DNA from: an uncultured Clostridia bacterium
Lineage (GTDB): Bacteria; Bacillota; Clostridia; Christensenellales; Aristaeellaceae
Length of the DNA stretch: 26,724 bases
NCBI GenBank assembly: GCA_937907055.1
Contig: CALCTW010000121.1
Coordinates: 1 to 26,724 of the forward strand
Direction: 5' to 3'
In this document: one piece after another, positions 23,325-26,724 of the stretch
How the letters are laid out: each line of letters begins with the position of its first letter
Numbering within the stretch: the stretch's first letter is position 1
Notes under the pieces: generated by a model
Databases searched by the model: none
Told to the model about the DNA's origin: nothing
The model's input: the letters and a program-made list of their open reading frames with translations, nothing else
Position numbers and translations under genes: made by a program

Positions 23325-23942
23325 ATGCTTTGTCCCCGTTGCGGACTGGAAAATGACGATAACAATACCTATTGCACCAAATGCGGCGCGCGTCTGGACG
23401 GAAAAGAGACGCCCGTGTACACAAATGAGAACGCCGGACAGACGGTGCTTTCCGAAGAGCAGGTAAAGGCCGGAAAGCAGGTGCTGCTGTGGGGGATCCT
23501 CTCGCTGGCGATCCCGGGGCTGACCGTCGCCGTGCTCGGTGAAGTGATCACCCTGACGGAGATGACCGTGATGCTCTTCTACATGATCCTGCTGATCGGC
23601 GCGCTGCTGGGATTTGCCATGGCGATGATCTGCAAAACGAAGATTCGGCATTACCATCAGGAATACGGCATGCTGCAGGGCGCCGGCAGAATCGGTCGCG
23701 GCCTGTCGATCGCCGGGATGTGGATCAATATCCTACTCGGTATCATGAGCGGCATGGTGGTACTGATGTTCAACAGCACCGGCATGAACGGGATGACGCT
23801 GGCCGAACTGCTGGACGGCAGCGGGCTGGGCCAGTTGTTTGACCTGCCGAGATCCGTCCCGACCGCGGCGCCACTGCCTACGGGCACACCGGCGCCGACC
23901 GCGACCCCGATGCCGCTGCCCGGAACGATCGATATGCTGTGA
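23325..23942 (+). CDS. Zinc-ribbon membrane protein with Pro/Thr-rich tail
   Basis: The 205-residue protein has an N-terminal zinc ribbon MLCPRCGLENDDNNTYCTKCG (C3, C6, C17, C20), then three to four hydrophobic segments (about 50-75, 80-105 and 125-150) with a basic loop CKTKIRHYHQEYG. The tail TAAPLPTGTPAPTATPMPLP is Pro/Thr/Ala-rich and probably exposed. It is a more distant relative of the two minus-strand paralogs, on the other strand. AGGAGG is 8 bases before the ATG at 23325; the frame is open for 27 more codons upstream, but those overlap the promoter. Function is unknown. Confidence 0.8.
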   Translation: MLCPRCGLENDDNNTYCTKCGARLDGKETPVYTNENAGQTVLSEEQVKAGKQVLLWGILSLAIPGLTVAVLGEVITLTEMTVMLFYMILLIGALLGFAMAMICKTKIRHYHQEYGMLQGAGRIGRGLSIAGMWINILLGIMSGMVVLMFNSTGMNGMTLAELLDGSGLGQLFDLPRSVPTAAPLPTGTPAPTATPMPLPGTIDML

Positions 23943-23963
23943 GCATACACGAAACACAAAAGC

Positions 23964-23995
23964 AAAGCCCCGCGCGAAAACAGCGCGGGGCTTTT
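23964..23995. terminator. Bidirectional terminator
   Basis: AAAGCCCCGCGC (23964-23975) pairs with GCGCGGGGCTTT (23983-23994). It ends the third zinc-ribbon gene and, in the other direction, the DUF1653 gene. Confidence 0.9.
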
Positions 23996-24027
23996 GATAT
24001 GCAGGAAATTACCTGAAAATGAAGGGA

Positions 24028-24618
24028 TCAGGGCTGATCGGCGCGGACGAAGATGAAGCGGGGGCCGTGATAATCCTCCCGATCCACCGGTTCCAGCCAC
24101 ATGGACGCGGGACGGACCCAGATCTCCCCTCCGCCGTAGAGCGCCTGATAGATGACCATCGGCTCCAGCGTCTCGCTGTTCAGCGCGAGGCCGCGCACCT
24201 GATACGCATCGCCCTTGAAATGGCGGTAATCCCCGGGCGGGATACGGCGGCGGGCGCTTTCCAGGCGAAGGATGGGGAACCAAAGGACATGATCCTGCTC
24301 GGAAATGCCGAGGGAAAGGAGAAACGAAACAGCGTTCAGCTCCTCCGGGAACACAGCACGGTAATGAACACCCGGCGGAAGCATGTGATAGCACAGGCAG
24401 ATGGCGCGCGTATCGGACGCTGTGAGCACACGGATGTGCGATTCCGGCAGAGTAAGCCCTAGCCGATCGGCCGCGACGCGGACACAGGCCTGCGGGATGG
24501 TCTCCCCCGGGAACTGCTGCCCGGAAAGCGGGCCTTCGCCGTCAGCGGTGAAGAACAGGCTGATCGTACCGTCATCCTGCAGGAAGAAAAGTTGGACAGA
24601 AACAGGAGCGTTTTTCAT
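24028..24618 (-). CDS. Fusion protein with C-terminal DUF1653
   Basis: Residues about 130-192 match DUF1653: YRHFKGDAYQVRGLALNSETLEPMV, YQALYGGGEIWVRPASMW and a late GPRF. DUF1653 is often a stand-alone 60-80-residue protein. Here it follows a 125-residue domain (MKNAPVSVQLFFLQDDG..., PGETIPQACVRVAADRLGL) that resembles a Nudix fold in layout, but the Nudix-box glutamates are mostly absent, so catalysis is doubtful. Upstream GGGTGA is a poor ribosome binding site. It lies 40 bp after the mannitol-dehydrogenase-family gene on the same strand and may be cotranscribed. Function is unknown. Confidence 0.7.
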   Translation of the reverse strand: MKNAPVSVQLFFLQDDGTISLFFTADGEGPLSGQQFPGETIPQACVRVAADRLGLTLPESHIRVLTASDTRAICLCYHMLPPGVHYRAVFPEELNAVSFLLSLGISEQDHVLWFPILRLESARRRIPPGDYRHFKGDAYQVRGLALNSETLEPMVIYQALYGGGEIWVRPASMWLEPVDREDYHGPRFIFVRADQP

Positions 24619-24658
24619 GGCGTGATCACCCGTGACCCTTGAATGGATACGCGGAGGA

Positions 24659-26266
24659 TCACTCTGTCACAAGCGCGTGAAGCACTTTGCGGACAGCGCC
24701 CTTGCCTTCCAGCATGGCGTTCAGATACTTTTCGACCTTGGGCGCGACATGGATGGCCACCAGATCCACACCGAAGATATCGGCGCGGCACAGGAAGCTG
24801 TTCAGTTCGCCCTCTTTATACTGATGACCCAGTTTGACATCACCGAAGATGGTGTTGAGCTCCGGCATCATGGGATCCGGGCTCTTTTCAAAGGCATTGC
24901 CCTCGTCATCGATACCGGTGAGATAGCGCAGCCAGGCCGCCAGCACGAAGGGAATGTATTTGAGAGCATTGAGATCGAGCGTACTGCTGGCCGCGTAGGC
25001 GCGGAGCGTGACACCGAAGCGGATGGGCAGCTTCTGACTGGTATCACAGGCGATACGCTGCGGGGCATCGGGCATGAAGACATTGGGCAGACGGACATTG
25101 AGCACGGCGGACAGGAAATCCTCCGGCTTGATGATACCGGGATCGACCACGACGGGCAGACCTTCGGTGTAAGCCATTTTGGTGATGAGGGAGACCAGAT
25201 CCTGATCCTGCATTTCGGTGCAGATGCGGGTGTGACCCAGCATGCAGCCCAGAACCGCCAGCGCGGTGTGGAGGGGATTTAAGCAGGTGCAGACCTTCAT
25301 GCGTTCCGCCTTATCGACGGTATCGCGATCGGTGAAGTAGATGCCGGCATCCTCCAGCGCGGGACGGCCGTTGGGGAACTTATCCTCGATGACGAGATAT
25401 TCCGTTTCCTCCGCGTTGACATAGCAGGCGGTGTAGGTGTTGCGGGTGGTGACGAAGGGCAGCGCGCAATCGACACCGTCATTGAGCAGCATGCCGGAAA
25501 CATCGGTGCCGGGACGCGGGGTGATCTTATCGATCATGCTGATGGGGAAGGAGACCTTCTTTTCGATGTAATTGAGGAACTCCTTGGTGACGAAATTATT
25601 CTCACGCCAGCCCTCGGCGATGTAGAGGATGGCGCCGCGCAGCTTATCGCCGTTGCGGCTGCAGTTATCCATGGAAACGAGGGCAAGCGGCTTGGCATTG
25701 GCCTTGTAGCGGAAGTACAGGCCGGCGCACAGCTTGCCGATGGTGGTCTGCGCGTGATCGGGAGAAAGCATGATATCCTTCTCCACCATGGGCAGCGCGC
25801 GGCCGTTGGCATCGGTGGTGGCATAACCCTTTTCGGTGATGGTGAGAGACACCATCTGCAGAGAAGGCGCGCAGAGGATATGATGGAGACGTTCTTCATC
25901 TTCCCTGTTCGCGCCGTCGCAGCGGAGGGCTTCGGTCATGGAAGCAACGACGGTCTTGCCGCTGATGCCTTCCTTGCCCAGTTCGCAGTAGATGCTGAGA
26001 TTATCGTAGGGCTGATAGGCGCGTTCGATGATATCGCCGTCGAAGCATTCCGCCACGATGACACCGCGATCCGCCTTGCCGGCATTGATGAGTTTCTGGA
26101 GCGCGACAGCGGGGAAGGCACGGAAAATATTGCCCGCGCCGAAATGGAGCCACATGGGCTTGCGGGCTGTGCACTTACGGAGTGCCGCGACATCATACTG
26201 AGGCATGGTAAAGCCCTTGCTCTCCCAGGCCTCCTTATCCTTGATCGACTGTAAATTAAGCAGCAT
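24659..26266 (-). CDS. Mannitol dehydrogenase family oxidoreductase (fructuronate-reductase-like)
   Basis: The family reduces keto-sugar acids or oxidises sugar alcohols with NAD(P). The 535-residue product has the Rossmann-fold HFGAGNIFRAF (41-51), MDNCSRNGDKL (199-209) and the polyol-dehydrogenase catalytic motif K324-x5-N330-x2-H333 (KVCTCLNPLH). Similarity to Clostridia fructuronate reductases (UxuB) is my best guess; tagaturonate reductase (UxaB) or mannitol dehydrogenase is possible. The ATG at 26266 has GGAGG 8 bases upstream. It would suit uronate use if glucuronoxylan is eaten, but no uxuA, uxaC or kdgK is seen. Confidence 0.88.
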   Translation of the reverse strand: MLLNLQSIKDKEAWESKGFTMPQYDVAALRKCTARKPMWLHFGAGNIFRAFPAVALQKLINAGKADRGVIVAECFDGDIIERAYQPYDNLSIYCELGKEGISGKTVVASMTEALRCDGANREDEERLHHILCAPSLQMVSLTITEKGYATTDANGRALPMVEKDIMLSPDHAQTTIGKLCAGLYFRYKANAKPLALVSMDNCSRNGDKLRGAILYIAEGWRENNFVTKEFLNYIEKKVSFPISMIDKITPRPGTDVSGMLLNDGVDCALPFVTTRNTYTACYVNAEETEYLVIEDKFPNGRPALEDAGIYFTDRDTVDKAERMKVCTCLNPLHTALAVLGCMLGHTRICTEMQDQDLVSLITKMAYTEGLPVVVDPGIIKPEDFLSAVLNVRLPNVFMPDAPQRIACDTSQKLPIRFGVTLRAYAASSTLDLNALKYIPFVLAAWLRYLTGIDDEGNAFEKSPDPMMPELNTIFGDVKLGHQYKEGELNSFLCRADIFGVDLVAIHVAPKVEKYLNAMLEGKGAVRKVLHALVTE

Positions 26267-26329
26267 ATAATATTCCTCCATAAAATAAAGAAATAAAGAG
26301 ATGGATAGAGGCTTGCATTCGTTGAGGTT

Positions 26330-26358
26330 ATTATAAAGCATCCGCGCGGTTTTCGCAA
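26330..26358 (-). promoter_or_regulatory. Promoter of the mannitol-dehydrogenase-family gene
   Basis: On the minus strand TTGCGA (26353-26358), 17 bp, TATAAT (26330-26335). The leader is about 57 nt. Confidence 0.85.
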
Positions 26359-26542
26359 GTAGCAAGAAAAAACAGGAGAAAAAAAGAACAGACCCCGATC
26401 AACGCGGGGCCCGGCGGCATACGAAAGGGTGAAAAAACGCGGATTTCGCGTGTGAAACTACGTGAAACGATGAAGAAAGGATGAGCGGGAGCCGGACAGC
26501 GGAGCAGGCGGGACAGAAAGCAGGAAAAAAGCCCGGAAAAAC
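26359..26542. other. Purine-rich gene-free stretch before the tRNA genes
   Basis: The plus strand is strongly A/G-rich. It contains a CCCCG/CGGGG hairpin (26387-26407 region) and the ACGCG/CGCGT hairpin at 26437-26451. Both have thymine tracts on the minus strand and may be back-up terminators for the tRNA transcript. No gene is seen. Confidence 0.55.
26432..26451 (-). terminator. Weak second terminator after the tRNA genes
   Basis: ACGCG (26437-26441) pairs with CGCGT (26447-26451); six thymines on the minus side (26432-26437). Confidence 0.45.
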
Positions 26543-26567
26543 AAAAAAACTGTCTTTCGACAGTTTT
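26543..26567 (-). terminator. Terminator of the tRNA-Gly/tRNA-Cys transcript
   Basis: Minus-strand stem AAAACTGTC/GACAGTTTT with a GAAA loop, followed by a seven-thymine tract (26543-26549). Confidence 0.9.
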
Positions 26568-26569
26568 AA

Positions 26570-26644
26570 TGGAGGCGCAGTCCAGAATCGAACTGGAGAA
26601 TAAAGGTTTTGCAGACCTTCGCCTTACCGCTTGGCTACTGCGCC
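26570..26644 (-). tRNA. tRNA-Cys (anticodon GCA)
   Basis: A 75-nt cloverleaf with encoded CCA. Acceptor GGCGCAG/CTGCGCC, anticodon stem AAGGT/ACCTT with loop CTGCAAA, T-stem TCCAG/CTGGA with the normal loop TTCGATT. It lies 8 nt after tRNA-Gly in the same transcript. Confidence 0.97.
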
Positions 26645-26652
26645 TTAAAAAA

Positions 26653-26724
26653 TGGAGCGGTAGACGAGGCTCGGACTCGCGACCTCCACCTTGGCAAGGT
26701 GGCGCTCTACCAACTGAGCTACTA
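26653..26724 (-). tRNA. tRNA-Gly (anticodon GCC), missing its first ~4 bases at the window edge
   Basis: Anticodon stem CCACC/GGTGG with loop TTGCCAA, acceptor 3' half CTACCGC, then T and encoded CCA. The 5' GCGG is outside the window. The T-loop is TCCGAGC: position 55, normally U (pseudouridine), is C. The D-loop keeps its GG. Confidence 0.93.

Noticed and set aside
26653..26724. A cell-wall (non-proteinogenic) tRNA-Gly
   Set aside because: The D-loop keeps GG and only one T-loop base differs, so the tRNA most likely serves translation; the odd base is reported separately.

Overview
This looks like a chromosomal segment of a GC-rich, gut- or rumen-type Clostridia bacterium. The evidence is the mix of Firmicutes core genes (Asp23/YloU with a YloV/FakA kinase, DegV/FakB, NrdR), GGAGG ribosome binding sites, and many near-consensus sigma-A promoters with 17-bp spacers. 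Plant- and glycan-related genes (a secreted CE15-like esterase, a fructuronate-reductase-like enzyme, glgP-malQ) fit a fibre-degrading habitat. A placement in Christensenellales is only a guess. No phage, transposase, CRISPR array or rRNA was seen.

Layout. 1-2064 (minus): malQ then glgP (cut by the window edge), overlapping by 4 bp. 2269-6036 (plus): an RlmI-like RNA methyltransferase broken by an in-frame TAG, an RluA-type pseudouridine synthase, tgt and a sugar-phosphate isomerase/epimerase-like gene. 6198-6659 (minus): nrdR. 6990-10393 (plus): an envelope cluster of an exported leucine-rich-repeat protein, an exported phosphodiester-glycosidase-like (NAGPA) protein and a divergent Lgt-like membrane protein, then a GNAT acetyltransferase. 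10611-13583 (minus): a 990-residue secreted CE15-like glucuronoyl esterase with an unusually structured promoter. 13943-15073 (minus): a two-domain GNAT-like protein. 15074-15399: a gene-free gap with a ~143-bp imperfect palindrome. 15400-18609 (minus): a DUF6088 regulator-like gene, fakA copy 1 and a DegV/FakB fatty-acid-binding protein. 18816-20852 (minus): asp23/yloU and fakA copy 2. 21082-21555 (plus): a BamE-like lipoprotein. 21675-23942: four small membrane proteins, two of them tandem duplicates with duplicated promoters and three carrying N-terminal zinc ribbons. 24028-26266 (minus): a mannitol-dehydrogenase-family oxidoreductase and a DUF1653 fusion protein. 26570-26724 (minus): tRNA-Cys and a partial tRNA-Gly.

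How the genes work together. MalQ and GlgP handle storage glucan or maltodextrin. The CE15 enzyme could open lignin-glucuronoxylan esters outside the cell, and the UxuB-like reductase could use the uronates released. The DUF6088-FakA-FakB operon and the YloU-FakA operon point to two parallel acyl-phosphate (fatty-acid kinase) routes. The methyltransferase, RluA and Tgt form an RNA-modification block.

Most unusual points: the in-frame TAG in a window where none of the 24 terminal stop codons is TAG; two FakA paralogs that differ at a zinc ligand; a DUF6088 gene whose promoter carries a palindrome on the -35 box; an Lgt-like protein lacking the family's catalytic histidine; the activator-type promoter of the esterase; the long palindrome; and strand-dependent codon choice.
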